Source: Anaerococcus mediterraneensis (GTDB lineage Bacteria; Bacillota; Clostridia; Tissierellales; Peptoniphilaceae). Taken from it: a stretch of 64,000 bases of DNA. Made by a program: the position numbers and the translations under genes. The notes under the pieces were generated by a model. The model saw only the letters and a list, made by a program, of their open reading frames with translations, had not been told where the DNA came from and made no database searches. This document shows positions 25,839 through 35,413 of this stretch, piece after piece. The stretch lies in contig NZ_LT635772.1 of the NCBI RefSeq assembly GCF_900128415.1, positions 1,612,001 through 1,676,000 of the forward strand. Direction: 5' to 3'. The first letter of the stretch is position 1; each line of letters starts with the position of its first letter.

Positions 25839-27115
25839 ATTTTTTTAAATTTGCTGATGAAAAATCCATCAGTCCTTTCTTCAAAACCCTTGTACTCCAA
25901 AAAATTCTTGCCTTGGATCTGGATATTTTCTACATTATCTCTTTCTGTGAGATACAAAAAATTATCCTTATTTTCTAATGGACCTAGGGTACAAGTAGAA
26001 TATAGCAAAACCCCTCCAACTTTTAGGTATTTTATAGCCTGGTCTAAAATTTGTCTTTGAAGGTCTGCTAAAGAATAAATATCTTCTATAATCCTATTAT
26101 ATCGTATTTCTGGTTTTCTTCCTACTACCCCGAGTCCAGAACAAGGAGCATCTACCAAAACATAGTCAAACTTTCCCTCAAAGTCCTCTACAAATACAGA
26201 TCCATCATAGTTTGTTAGGGATATATTTTCTAGTCCCAGCCTTGCTATATTTTCTTCTATCAATATATTTTTATTGGTAGAAATATCATTGGCAATAATT
26301 TTTCCAGTATTTTTTGTAAACTCAGCTAAATAAGAAGTCTTGGTCCCAGGTGCTGCACACAAATCTAAGATCATAGAATTTTCTTTAGGATCTAGGGCTT
26401 CTACAACCTTCATGGATGACTGGCCTTGGATAGTGAAATATCCTTTTTTGAAATACTCAGTCTCTACAAGTCCGCTAGGATTTTTTATAAGAAGACCTGC
26501 ATCCGCTATTTTTGATTTTTCGACCGTATAGCCCATATCTTCTAATGACTTTTTAAGATCATCTCTTGTAGTTTTTAAAAGATTTGTCCTTATAGATAAA
26601 TCTTTTAGACTGTTGGCATCCCTAAGATAGGCCTTGGTAAAATCCATCCCATAAGAATCAAAAATATAACGGGTGATCTCTTCTGGAAATGAATACCTGA
26701 TAGACAGAGACTTGATATCATCTTTCTCATAGATAGTAGCCACTTCCTTTTCATCTCTTATAAAATTTCTAAGGATGGCATTTACAAAAGCTGTAGATCT
26801 CTTGTTTTTGCTTTTTGTAAGCTCTACTAGCTTATCTACTGTTGCATAGTCCTTGCTTTCTAGAAAATGAATATTATAAAAACCTATTTCAAGTATAGTC
26901 AATACACTTTTGTGGATTTTTTTGAGTCTGACTGATGATAATTTTCTAACCATGTAGTCTAAGTAGATTTTATTTTCTAAAACTCCGTAAACATTTTTTG
27001 TCACAAAAGCTAGATTTGAGGTCATATCTGCGTATTTATTTATTTGGTCATTCGATTTTTTCTCATCATAGATAATAGAATTTAGTATATCAAGTATTAT
27101 TTCAAAATCAGTCAT
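25835..27115 (-). CDS. rsmB: 16S rRNA (cytosine967-C5)-methyltransferase
   Basis: A 426-residue RsmB/Sun protein. The N-terminal NusB-like helical domain (about 1-140, with AFVNAILRNFIRD) is followed by the SAM fold: LDLCAAPGTKTSYLAEF, DAPCSGLGVVGRKPEIRY with the PC cysteine, and the catalytic cysteine in LLYSTCTLGPLENKDN. It overlaps fmt by 8 bases. Confidence 0.95.
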   Translation of the reverse strand: MTDFEIILDILNSIIYDEKKSNDQINKYADMTSNLAFVTKNVYGVLENKIYLDYMVRKLSSVRLKKIHKSVLTILEIGFYNIHFLESKDYATVDKLVELTKSKNKRSTAFVNAILRNFIRDEKEVATIYEKDDIKSLSIRYSFPEEITRYIFDSYGMDFTKAYLRDANSLKDLSIRTNLLKTTRDDLKKSLEDMGYTVEKSKIADAGLLIKNPSGLVETEYFKKGYFTIQGQSSMKVVEALDPKENSMILDLCAAPGTKTSYLAEFTKNTGKIIANDISTNKNILIEENIARLGLENISLTNYDGSVFVEDFEGKFDYVLVDAPCSGLGVVGRKPEIRYNRIIEDIYSLADLQRQILDQAIKYLKVGGVLLYSTCTLGPLENKDNFLYLTERDNVENIQIQGKNFLEYKGFEERTDGFFISKFKKI

Positions 27116-28046
27116 TTTCTAATATATAACCTACTTCTATGTCATTACCCAAGAGAAAACTTGTAACATCCATTGCTTTTTTGCCTGGAAACTGAATTGT
27201 TTCTATCCTTATAGCCCCATCACCTGTTGCTATGACTATTTTTTCTTTTTTGTCAGCGGCTAAAATCTCTCCAGCCTTGCCAGACTTATTGGAAACTAGG
27301 CTTGCTTTGTGGACTTTTGCATTTTCTCCCTTATAGGAAAAATAAGCCACTGGAAAACCAACTAGGGCTCTGATCTGATCGACAATCTCACTTGAATTTT
27401 TCTGCCAATCGATTTTGCCCATTTCTTTTGATATTTTTGTACAATAGGTCGCTTTAGAGTCATCTTGTTTGACCCTAGCCTTGTAGACTTGAGCATAATT
27501 TAAAATACTATCCCTAATAGCATAGGCACCAAGGTCAGAAAGTTTTTCTTCTAGAGAAAAATAATCATCATCTGGACTTATATCCATCTCTTTTTGGATC
27601 AAAATATCTCCAGAATCCATTCCTTTTTCTATAAGCATGGCTGTAGCTGCAGTCTTTTTATCTCCCTTTAATAGAGAAAACTGGATAGGACTTGCTCCCC
27701 TGTAGGCAGGCAAAAGTGATGGGTGGAGGTTTATTATCCTATCCTCATATGCCATTAATAAATCATCTTTTATAAGCTGGCCAAAGGCAACTACAACTAT
27801 AAAATCGATATCCAGCTCTTTTAGAAGGTCTACAAATTCTTCTGTATTCACACTATCAGGAGTTTCTACCCTTATGCCATTTTCTTGGGCATATTTTTTT
27901 ACCTCAGTAGGGGTAAATTTATTTCTTGATCTTTTTTTGTCCTTGCTTGATACTACAAGCTTTACATCTATATTTTCATCCTTATAAAGAACATCCAAAG
28001 TCTGCACTGCAAACTTTGGATTGCCCATAAAACATATATTAATCAT
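27108..28046 (-). CDS. fmt: Methionyl-tRNA formyltransferase
   Basis: A 312-residue enzyme formylating initiator Met-tRNA. Motifs include [45 protein letters not shown], and the catalytic [14 protein letters not shown]. The C-terminal OB-like domain is present. It overlaps def and rsmB, so formylation and deformylation are co-expressed. Confidence 0.96.
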   Translation of the reverse strand: MINICFMGNPKFAVQTLDVLYKDENIDVKLVVSSKDKKRSRNKFTPTEVKKYAQENGIRVETPDSVNTEEFVDLLKELDIDFIVVVAFGQLIKDDLLMAYEDRIINLHPSLLPAYRGASPIQFSLLKGDKKTAATAMLIEKGMDSGDILIQKEMDISPDDDYFSLEEKLSDLGAYAIRDSILNYAQVYKARVKQDDSKATYCTKISKEMGKIDWQKNSSEIVDQIRALVGFPVAYFSYKGENAKVHKASLVSNKSGKAGEILAADKKEKIVIATGDGAIRIETIQFPGKKAMDVTSFLLGNDIEVGYILEND

Positions 28047-28524
28047 TATCTGTAACCAAATCTTCTTCTTTGTATTCTTCTATATATTTATCCTTGAACA
28101 AAATCCCATCTAGGTGGTCGATTTCATGAGATAAGATAACAGCAGGAAAACCAACCGCATCCCATATTTTTTCGCAGCCATCTTCATCTAGGTATTTTAC
28201 TTTCACTCTTTCTGGCCTTTTTACTGTCCCATTAAAATCTGGTATAGATAGGCAACCTTCTATACCGATTTGTTCGCCTTCATCTTCTATGATTTCAGGA
28301 TTGACAAGCTTAACAAGTCCAGTCTCGCCATCCATAGGATCTACAACTATAACTCGTCTGAGAATACCTACTTGTGGAGCTGCAAGACCAACACCTTGTG
28401 CATCATACATAGTCTCGCCCATATCATCTAACAAGGTTTTTATCCTGTCATCTACTTTTTCTACTGGTCTAGAGATCTTTCTTAGGATAGGATCTCCATC
28501 AATTCTTATATTTCTAATTGCCAT
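28039..28524 (-). CDS. def: Peptide deformylase
   Basis: A 161-residue iron/zinc enzyme removing the N-formyl group from new proteins. The three signature motifs are present: [19 protein letters not shown] and [14 protein letters not shown] (HExxH variant HEIDH). A GGGGG ribosome site precedes the ATG. The 98 bases between smc and def show no clear promoter, so the two may be co-transcribed. Confidence 0.96.
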   Translation of the reverse strand: MAIRNIRIDGDPILRKISRPVEKVDDRIKTLLDDMGETMYDAQGVGLAAPQVGILRRVIVVDPMDGETGLVKLVNPEIIEDEGEQIGIEGCLSIPDFNGTVKRPERVKVKYLDEDGCEKIWDAVGFPAVILSHEIDHLDGILFKDKYIEEYKEEDLVTDND

Positions 28525-28622
28525 AAGTCCCCCTTTTTATCGATGAAAATCAATAATTTTTAGTGATTTTGCAATTTATCTTTATTTCTTTAGTAAATAT
28601 TTTACTAGATTTGCTTCGTTTA

Positions 28623-31600
28623 TCAATCATCAGCAAATTCTATAGAATACAGTTTTGATATGCCCTCGTCATCTATAGTTACCCCATGGATTTTTTCTGC
28701 AAGCTGCATAGTTGTTTGCCTGTGGGTTATCATTATAAACTGTGTTTTATCTGACAAGTCTTTTAGGTAATCTATATATCTTTTGATATTTGATTCATCA
28801 AGAGCTGCATCTATTTCATCTAGGATAGAAAAAGGTGCTGGGTTTTGCTCGAAAATTGCAAATAAAAGTGCAACTGCAGTCAGGGCCTTTTCTCCTCCTG
28901 ATAGTAGTGAGATTGACTTTAGGGCCTTGGATGGTGGCTTTGCCTCTATCTCAACTCCTGCTGTCAAAAAGTCATCGCTATCAAGGATTAGCCTTGCCTG
29001 TCCGCCCATAAATAGGATTTTAAAAATTTTGGAGAAGTTTTGATTTATGATCTCAAAATTTTTAGAAAACTCCTCTTTCATTTCTGATTCAAGTCTTTGG
29101 ATCATTTTTTCTATATCAGACTTGGAATTTTTCAAATCCCTTATCTGATCTCTAATAAAATTAACTTCCTTTTCAATCTTGTCAAAGTCCTCTAGGGCAG
29201 TTTCGGTGAAAAATCCGACTTCATTTATCTTTTTTTGCAGGTCTATAAGGTCAGATTTCTTTATATAAACTGAAGACTCCTTGCCGAAAAGTCCTTCCAA
29301 ATCATCTATAGACATAGATATAAAAGGAGCGATCTCATCTTCTAGATTTTTATATGCTTCTATGATACCATCCATCTTGTAATCTAACTTGACCTTCGCT
29401 AGTCTTGTATCGTTTAGATCTTTGTCTAGTTTTTCTTTATCTGATAGGAGCTTGGCATTAGATTTTTCCATAGCAGCAAGTTTTTCTTCTAGGTATATAA
29501 GCTTTTGTCCTGTTTTTTCTAGGTCTTTTTTATAAAGCTCTATGGCAGATTCTAGTTTTTCATTCTTTGTTTTCGAACTTTCATTATCAGTTTCCAATTG
29601 CTTTAATAACTTAGTTTGAATTTTTTTGTTATTTTCTATATCAAATAAAGAATTTTCCAGCTTAGCTATAGTATTTTCAAAAAGAGCCCTATCCCTTTTT
29701 GACATTTCTATTTGATTGTTTAGCCTTATAAGCTCATCTTTTATTTGTGAAAATTCTATATTTTTTTGATCAAGGTCTTTTTTATTATCCTCTAATCTTG
29801 ATAGGATCTCCTCATGATCAGATCTGATTTTTTTAATATCAGTTTTATTTTCTCCATAATCATAGTCATGTCCAATATTTAAAAGCTCAGTCTTTTTTTC
29901 CTCCAGAGAATCAATTTCATAGCTAATCCTAGCTAATTTTTGATCAAGATCATTTATATCCAAGAGATCCTCATCAAAACTTTTCTTTTTTTCTAAGTAT
30001 AAAGCGGATCCTTTTTCTAGGTCACTTGCCATAATTATAATATTATTTTCAAGATCTGTTTTTTTCTTGCTTAAATTATTAATTGATACTTCTAGGTCCT
30101 TGATACGTTTTTTCCTATTTAGGAGATTGATATTTGACTTTTTCCCCTTATCAGAACCTGCTACCATAGATCCCCATGTGTTGATTATATCAAGATTTAA
30201 AGATATGATCCTGTAACCTTTTATCTTTTTAGATAGGGCTACTGCGGTATCTATATTTTCGACAACTACAGTAGAACCTAAAAAGTGACCTACAATAGGA
30301 TTTAGACTCTCATCACAAGTGACAAGTTCATAGGCCATTGCTATAACTTCTGGCTGGTTTGGTCTTTCTTTTGTGAATGATTTTATAGAATCCATTGGCA
30401 AAAATGTTATCCTGCCAATTTTTTCTTTGTTTACAAAATTTATAAGCCCCCTGGTATCATCCTTGGTCCTTGTTACAATATTTTGAAGTCCAGATCCTAT
30501 GAGATTATCTATAATCTCCTCATAACCAGCCCTTACAGAAATAAGATTGGCCAAGGTATCTAGGTAATACTTGTCAAGTCCCCTAGATTTTGCTTTGTTT
30601 AAAAACTCCTGGACAGAATAAAAATATCCCTGATTTTTATTTATAAGGTCTTTTTCAATCCTGTAATCTGACAAGAGTGTTTTTATATCTAAATTAAGGT
30701 TATTTAGCTGACTTTGTTTTTTCTCCAAATCATTTTTTAAATTTTCAATTTTTATAGAAAAAGACTCTAATTCTTGACTTAATTTTTCCCTGCTTTCTTT
30801 TAGGGATTCATACTTTTCTTTCAGTTCATCCCTAGTTTCTATCTTTTTAGCTAGGTTATTTTCTAATTCTTCAAGCTTTTCCCTATTATAAGCCAGGTCT
30901 TTTTCTCTTTTCTGATCGATAATTGCCCTAGATTTTTCGTAAACTTCATAGTCAATAATAGAAGTTTTTAGGCTCTCCTCCTCTTTAGAAAGTTTTTCTA
31001 TTATGCCATCTAAGGATTCTATTTCTTTTTGGCATGCATCAGACTTATCTTTTATAGATTGTAGATCAATATTATCTTTTTCTAAATTTTCTACTAGGTT
31101 TTTTACTGATTCCTGGTTTTCATTTAATTCTTTAGAGAGTGTTTGATAGTTTTGATCTAGCCTTTTTATTTCTTCTCTTATCCTAAGACTTTCTTTATTA
31201 TCGTAGTCTAGTTTTTGTTTGGCAAGGTCCAGGCTTGTCTGGCCCTTATCTATGTTTTTTTCATAGGAAGTTTTTTCAGCCCTTAATTGATCAAGATTAG
31301 CTTTTAGATTTTCATAATCTTTTCTAAAGGGTCCAAGATTTTTGTTTATCTCATCTAGGCTTGACTCAAAAGACCTAAGCTTTTCATCGTATTCATTTAT
31401 ATCTATAGATATTTTTTCTTTTCTAGCCAAGAGGTCTTTGGATTTATTCTTAAAATAAAAGTATGAGCTCTGATTTATTTGGTCGGTCAGGTCTTTGTGG
31501 GTCAAATATGCATCTTTATAGTTTTTATAAAGGTCATAATCTTTTTCCTTGTAGGATAATTCTTTTTCTATTATTTCAAGATCGTCTTTTACAGAATCTA

Positions 31601-32135
31601 GCTTTTTTTCTGCCTCATCTCTCCTGTATTTGTGTTTGGCTATGCCTGAGGCTTCCTCAAAGATTGCCCTCCTGTCCTTGGGAGTGGATAAGATTATCTC
31701 ATCAATCCTTCCCTGGCCAATAATGGAGTAGCCTTCCTTGCCCACGCCTGTATCTAAAAATAATTCCCTAACATCTTTAAGTCTGACTCTTTTGCCATTT
31801 ATCTTGTATTCATTTTCGCCAGACCTGTAGATCCTACGAGATATAGCTATCTTGTCATAGGCCAGGTCTATTTTTCTATCTTCATTTGAAAAATTGAGGG
31901 TTACCTCTGCTATATTCATGGAATTTTTGGCTCCCGTAAAGATAACATCCTTCATGTTTGAGCCACGGAGACTTTTAACAGATTGTTCTCCTAAAACCCA
32001 CCTGACAGCATCGGATATGTTTGACTTGCCCGATCCATTTGGGCCAACTACGGCTGTGATTTGCCTATCAAATTCAATTTTTGTTCTATTTGCAAAGGAC
32101 TTAAAGCCCTTTAAATCTATACTTTCTAACCTAAT
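28623..32135 (-). CDS. smc: Chromosome segregation protein SMC, apparent ATT start
   Basis: A 1170-residue SMC ATPase that organises and segregates the chromosome with ScpA and ScpB. Walker A is VVGPNGSGKSNISDAVRWVL, then long coiled coil, a hinge near the middle, a second coiled coil, signature LSGGEKALTAVALLFA and Walker B SILDEIDAALDESN. The first conventional start (ATG at 31955) would delete Walker A. The in-frame ATT at 32135 aligns exactly with the normal first residue of SMC proteins (RLESIDLKGFKSF follows), has GGTGGTGAT 8 bases upstream, and is preceded in frame by TGA. It overlaps the stop of the preceding gene by one base (ATTAG). Confidence 0.93.
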   Translation of the reverse strand: MRLESIDLKGFKSFANRTKIEFDRQITAVVGPNGSGKSNISDAVRWVLGEQSVKSLRGSNMKDVIFTGAKNSMNIAEVTLNFSNEDRKIDLAYDKIAISRRIYRSGENEYKINGKRVRLKDVRELFLDTGVGKEGYSIIGQGRIDEIILSTPKDRRAIFEEASGIAKHKYRRDEAEKKLDSVKDDLEIIEKELSYKEKDYDLYKNYKDAYLTHKDLTDQINQSSYFYFKNKSKDLLARKEKISIDINEYDEKLRSFESSLDEINKNLGPFRKDYENLKANLDQLRAEKTSYEKNIDKGQTSLDLAKQKLDYDNKESLRIREEIKRLDQNYQTLSKELNENQESVKNLVENLEKDNIDLQSIKDKSDACQKEIESLDGIIEKLSKEEESLKTSIIDYEVYEKSRAIIDQKREKDLAYNREKLEELENNLAKKIETRDELKEKYESLKESREKLSQELESFSIKIENLKNDLEKKQSQLNNLNLDIKTLLSDYRIEKDLINKNQGYFYSVQEFLNKAKSRGLDKYYLDTLANLISVRAGYEEIIDNLIGSGLQNIVTRTKDDTRGLINFVNKEKIGRITFLPMDSIKSFTKERPNQPEVIAMAYELVTCDESLNPIVGHFLGSTVVVENIDTAVALSKKIKGYRIISLNLDIINTWGSMVAGSDKGKKSNINLLNRKKRIKDLEVSINNLSKKKTDLENNIIIMASDLEKGSALYLEKKKSFDEDLLDINDLDQKLARISYEIDSLEEKKTELLNIGHDYDYGENKTDIKKIRSDHEEILSRLEDNKKDLDQKNIEFSQIKDELIRLNNQIEMSKRDRALFENTIAKLENSLFDIENNKKIQTKLLKQLETDNESSKTKNEKLESAIELYKKDLEKTGQKLIYLEEKLAAMEKSNAKLLSDKEKLDKDLNDTRLAKVKLDYKMDGIIEAYKNLEDEIAPFISMSIDDLEGLFGKESSVYIKKSDLIDLQKKINEVGFFTETALEDFDKIEKEVNFIRDQIRDLKNSKSDIEKMIQRLESEMKEEFSKNFEIINQNFSKIFKILFMGGQARLILDSDDFLTAGVEIEAKPPSKALKSISLLSGGEKALTAVALLFAIFEQNPAPFSILDEIDAALDESNIKRYIDYLKDLSDKTQFIMITHRQTTMQLAEKIHGVTIDDEGISKLYSIEFADD

Positions 32136-33201
32136 TCAAATCACCACCGTACTTTTTTTCTACATATGACTTTATATACAAACCTAGGTCCATTGGGATT
32201 TTCTTATCATAATGTTCTATAAAATACTTATCATCATCAGCAAAGGAAATTTTGATCTTGTATTTATCATAAAAATACTTTTTATTTGCTTTTTTGTTGC
32301 CTGCTATTATAGAAATATCCCTAGGATTGGCATGGATTATTATCTGATTTTCTAATTTATTTTTTTCTATGAGATCTTCTAGGTAAAGCCTATAAATATA
32401 GGACTCTACAAGCTGTCTAAGAGCAGGATGGAAGGGGCCTGCGACTACATCAGCACCTTCATTGATATTTTCAGTTGGCTGGAGTCCTATCCTTATGACA
32501 TTTATATTTTTGTAGGTATAGATCATCAAAACTTCTGCAGAAAGTTTTACAGCCTCATCTAAGCTCAGGGGTTTATAAACCCCTTTATCAAAAAGCTCTG
32601 CAAGCTTGGTATCTTTTATAACAAGTGTTGGGTAGATCCTAGCTATATCCGGACCGATTTTGGCAGATTTTATAGCTGTTTTTATAGTTTTTTCATAGGT
32701 ATCTTTATAAAGACCAGGCATGATCTGATGACCCAAAGTAAAACCATAATCTTTTATGAGTTTGCTTGCCATTTTAGATTGGCTTGCTAGATGACCCCTT
32801 TCATTTGCATCCAAAACCTCTTGGTCAAAAGATTGGATCCCAAGCTCTATTGTATCTACTTCATAATCTTTTAATATTTCTAGAATGGAATTATTTATAT
32901 AATCAGGTCTAGTTGAAAGTCTGATTCTATCAATAATGCCCTTCTTTTTATAGGACCTTGCAATCTCTAGGTAAGAGATCATTGTATCCCTTGGTAAACC
33001 AGTGAAAGATCCTCCATAAAAGGCTATTTCTTTCTTTGATTTTTTATCATTAAAAAATTTCAAATAATCTTCTATTTGTTTTTTTATAGACTCATCATCG
33101 GCCTTATCTTTATAATTTGTAATTTTTATCTGATTACAAAAAGCACAATCATGAGGGCAACCTAAAAAGGGTATGAATATGGGTATTATTTGATTGGTCA
33201 T
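32131..33201 (-). CDS. Radical SAM protein, Elp3-like
   Basis: About 356 residues with an N-terminal radical-SAM core: FLGCPHDCAFCNQ (Cx4-Cx2-C variant CPHDCAFC), FYGGSFTGLP, RPDYINNSILEIL, IELGIQSFDQEV, and LGHQIMPGL. It resembles the Elp3-like radical SAM proteins found next to rnc and smc in Clostridia; the substrate is not known, possibly tRNA. The start is ATG at 33201, overlapping the rnc TGA (ATGA), rather than TTG at 33219. Confidence 0.85.
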   Translation of the reverse strand: MTNQIIPIFIPFLGCPHDCAFCNQIKITNYKDKADDESIKKQIEDYLKFFNDKKSKKEIAFYGGSFTGLPRDTMISYLEIARSYKKKGIIDRIRLSTRPDYINNSILEILKDYEVDTIELGIQSFDQEVLDANERGHLASQSKMASKLIKDYGFTLGHQIMPGLYKDTYEKTIKTAIKSAKIGPDIARIYPTLVIKDTKLAELFDKGVYKPLSLDEAVKLSAEVLMIYTYKNINVIRIGLQPTENINEGADVVAGPFHPALRQLVESYIYRLYLEDLIEKNKLENQIIIHANPRDISIIAGNKKANKKYFYDKYKIKISFADDDKYFIEHYDKKIPMDLGLYIKSYVEKKYGGDLN

Positions 33202-33908
33202 TTTTTCAATCTCTCCCAAGCAGCCTTGGCAGCCATTTGCTCTGCAGTTTTTTTATTTTTTCCCTGACCTACAGCAAGTCCTCTTTTACCAAGCCTAACC
33301 TCCATGGTGAAGGTTTTGTTGTGCTCCGGACCTTCTTCTTTTATAAGCTCATAGTTTAAGTTTTGCTTGTGTTTTGAGTTGTAGTATTCTTGGAGTTTTG
33401 TTTTATAGTCTAAAAATAAGGAATCATCATTTATAACTGTCAAAACTTCTTCCGCATAATTGGCCTTTAGAAATTGAAATAATCTCTCATAAGATGAGTC
33501 CAAATAGATAGCAGCACATAGAGCCTCAAAACTATCAGCCTTGACATGTTTTTTAAGCTTGCCACCTTGTTTTTGCTCTCCTATACCAAATCTTAGGTAT
33601 TTTGTTATATCATATTTCTCGCTGGCCTTGGCAAAGGAGTCTGTGCAGACTAATCTCGCCCTAGTCCTAGTTAGCCAACCTTCGGGTTTATTTTGGTAGG
33701 TTGTAAATAGATATTCACTTACTATCATATCTAATATACTATCTCCCAAAAACTCCAATCTCTCATTAGATTTTGTTTTTATTCTGGCTTCGTTTGTAAA
33801 GGATGAATGAGTTAAGGCTACATCTATCAATTTTTTATCATTGAAAGTGTAGCCTATTTTTTTCTCAAACTCTTCTATTTTTTTTAGCCTATCATAGGAT
33901 ATGCTCAT
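33198..33908 (-). CDS. rnc: Ribonuclease III
   Basis: A 236-residue double-strand-specific RNase acting in rRNA and mRNA processing. Catalytic signature NERLEFLGDSILDMIVSEYL and the second metal site FEALCAAIYLDSS lie in the N-terminal domain. The C-terminal double-stranded RNA-binding domain ends GKNKKTAEQMAAKAAWERL. Its ATG overlaps the acpP stop (TAATG). The order acpP-rnc-radical SAM-smc is classical. Confidence 0.96.
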   Translation of the reverse strand: MSISYDRLKKIEEFEKKIGYTFNDKKLIDVALTHSSFTNEARIKTKSNERLEFLGDSILDMIVSEYLFTTYQNKPEGWLTRTRARLVCTDSFAKASEKYDITKYLRFGIGEQKQGGKLKKHVKADSFEALCAAIYLDSSYERLFQFLKANYAEEVLTVINDDSLFLDYKTKLQEYYNSKHKQNLNYELIKEEGPEHNKTFTMEVRLGKRGLAVGQGKNKKTAEQMAAKAAWERLKK

Positions 33909-34132
33909 TAGTTTTTGCTTTCTATAAGACTAACTATGTCAGATAAGGTTTCAATCTCATCTAATTCTTCATCGGCAAATTCTATTTCAAATTCTTCTTC
34001 TATTGCCATTATTAGTTCAACCAAGTCTATAGAATCAATATCCATGTCAGATATTTTTGCATCAAAGTCTATTTGACTCTCATCAAAATCCATCTCTTCT
34101 ACGATTATTTTGCTCAATTGTTCTCTAATCAT
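33908..34132 (-). CDS. acpP: Acyl carrier protein
   Basis: A 74-residue acidic four-helix protein carrying the growing fatty acid. The phosphopantetheine serine lies in DIDSIDLVELIMAIEEEF (DSI in place of the usual DSL). Length is normal. It overlaps plsX upstream by 8 bases and rnc downstream by one, so all are translationally coupled. Confidence 0.95.
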   Translation of the reverse strand: MIREQLSKIIVEEMDFDESQIDFDAKISDMDIDSIDLVELIMAIEEEFEIEFADEELDEIETLSDIVSLIESKN

Positions 34133-35102
34133 TTAATTCTCCTTGTATTTTTGTTATTACATCCATGTCTATATAATTTATCAAACCCAAAATAGCATTT
34201 GATATGGCTATATGGTTAGAATTGCCATGGGCCTTGTAGACGTAGGATTTTACACCAAGTAGTGGAGCTCCACCGATCTCTTGGCTGCTGTACTTAGAAA
34301 AAGATTCTTTTAGGTCTTTTTTTATAGCTAGGGCTGCCATTTTATTTTTAAAAGACTTATAAAATACATTTTTAAGCTCAGACTTAAGTATATCTATAAC
34401 TCCCTCAGCTGTTTTTACTGCAACATTGCCTGCAAAACCATCTGCTAACAAAACGTTAACCTTGCCTGTAAATAAATCCCTAGGCTCAAGATTACCTACA
34501 AAGTTGACATTGGTCTCCTCTAATAGCTTATAGGCTTCTTTGCTAAGTTTGTTGCCCTTATGACTTTCTACCCCTACATTTAATAATCCAATCTTAGGAT
34601 TCTTTATACCAAGTACATTTTCCAAAAACACCTTACCCATAATAGCAAATTCTGCAAGGTATTCTGGCTTGCAATCCATATTTGCACCAGTATCCATCAA
34701 AAGACAAAACTCTCCTATGCTTGGTAGGGCTGCTGCAAGTGATGGTCTATCTATCCCATCTATTCTCTTGGCGATAAAAATCCCACCAGCTAAAAGTGCT
34801 CCAGTAGATCCTGCTGATAGAATCCCTCCATAGCCTTCCTCTTTGGATTTATTGTAGGCCAAAACTATTGATGCATCTTTTTTTCTCCTGATAGCCCTTA
34901 CTGGATCTTCATCATTTGAGACAAACTCATCAGTGTGGATTATCTCATAATCTTTTATCCTTCCATCGATCAATTTTTCTATTTTTTCTTTATTGCCTAC
35001 AAAAACAGGTACAAAAGATTTTTTCTCAAGAGCAAGTACTGCCCCATCGACAAATATTTTTTCACCCTCATCTGCTCCGTAGGTATCAATTAATATTTTC
35101 AT
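34125..35102 (-). CDS. plsX: Phosphate acyltransferase PlsX
   Basis: A 325-residue enzyme turning acyl-ACP into acyl-phosphate for phospholipid synthesis. It has GADEGEKIFVDGAVLAL, SAGSTGALLAGGIFI, DTGANMDCKPEYLAEFA, LNVGVESHKGNKL, and VLLADGFAGNVAVKTAEG. The start at 35102 has GAGGAA upstream. Only 30 bases and a terminator separate it from rpmF; no independent promoter is visible there. Confidence 0.95.
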   Translation of the reverse strand: MKILIDTYGADEGEKIFVDGAVLALEKKSFVPVFVGNKEKIEKLIDGRIKDYEIIHTDEFVSNDEDPVRAIRRKKDASIVLAYNKSKEEGYGGILSAGSTGALLAGGIFIAKRIDGIDRPSLAAALPSIGEFCLLMDTGANMDCKPEYLAEFAIMGKVFLENVLGIKNPKIGLLNVGVESHKGNKLSKEAYKLLEETNVNFVGNLEPRDLFTGKVNVLLADGFAGNVAVKTAEGVIDILKSELKNVFYKSFKNKMAALAIKKDLKESFSKYSSQEIGGAPLLGVKSYVYKAHGNSNHIAISNAILGLINYIDMDVITKIQGELND

Positions 35103-35131
35103 AATTATTCCTCTAGATCATTTTATAAAAA

Positions 35132-35156
35132 AAAGATAGTGCAAAACACTATCTTT
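35132..35156 (-). terminator. Hairpin terminator or attenuator between rpmF and plsX
   Basis: Perfect 10-base stem AAAGATAGTG/CACTATCTTT with a 5-base loop, followed by eight T residues on the minus strand. It lies 9 bases after rpmF. plsX starts only 30 bases later, so plsX may depend on read-through. Confidence 0.9.
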
Positions 35157-35165
35157 CTTCCTTAA

Positions 35166-35345
35166 CTATTCGACATCAACTACTGCTACGCCTTTGTACT
35201 CCCCACAGGATGGGCATGCTCTGTGTGGTAGTTTCATTTCGTGGCAATTTGGACACTCAACATAGTTTGATCTGTTCAAAGTATAAGCTGAGGCTCTTCT
35301 TTTATTTTTTCTTGTTTTTGATGTTCTTCTTTTTGGTACTGCCAT
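35166..35345 (-). CDS. rpmF: 50S ribosomal protein L32
   Basis: A 59-residue protein beginning [18 protein letters not shown] and carrying a CPNC...CPSC zinc ribbon (C+ form). The start is ATG at 35345, preceded by AGGAGGTG; the in-frame GTG at 35354 lies inside that ribosome site. It is placed before plsX, the conserved rpmF-plsX link between ribosome and lipid synthesis. Confidence 0.96.
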   Translation of the reverse strand: MAVPKRRTSKTRKNKRRASAYTLNRSNYVECPNCHEMKLPHRACPSCGEYKGVAVVDVE

Positions 35346-35384
35346 CTTTGACACCTCCTCTTATCAGTTTTAGCAATCTTTTAT

Positions 35385-35413
35385 ATTATATAAGCTAAAA
35401 GCTTTAATGTCAA
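35385..35413 (-). promoter_or_regulatory. Promoter of rpmF
   Basis: Consensus TTGACA (35413-35408), 17-base spacer, TATAAT (35390-35385). It overlaps the ackA stop codon and drives rpmF, possibly also plsX-acpP-rnc-smc. Confidence 0.85.

Noticed and set aside
35132..35156. Riboswitch controlling plsX
   Set aside because: Only a single simple hairpin with a T-run is present, and there is no room for an aptamer.
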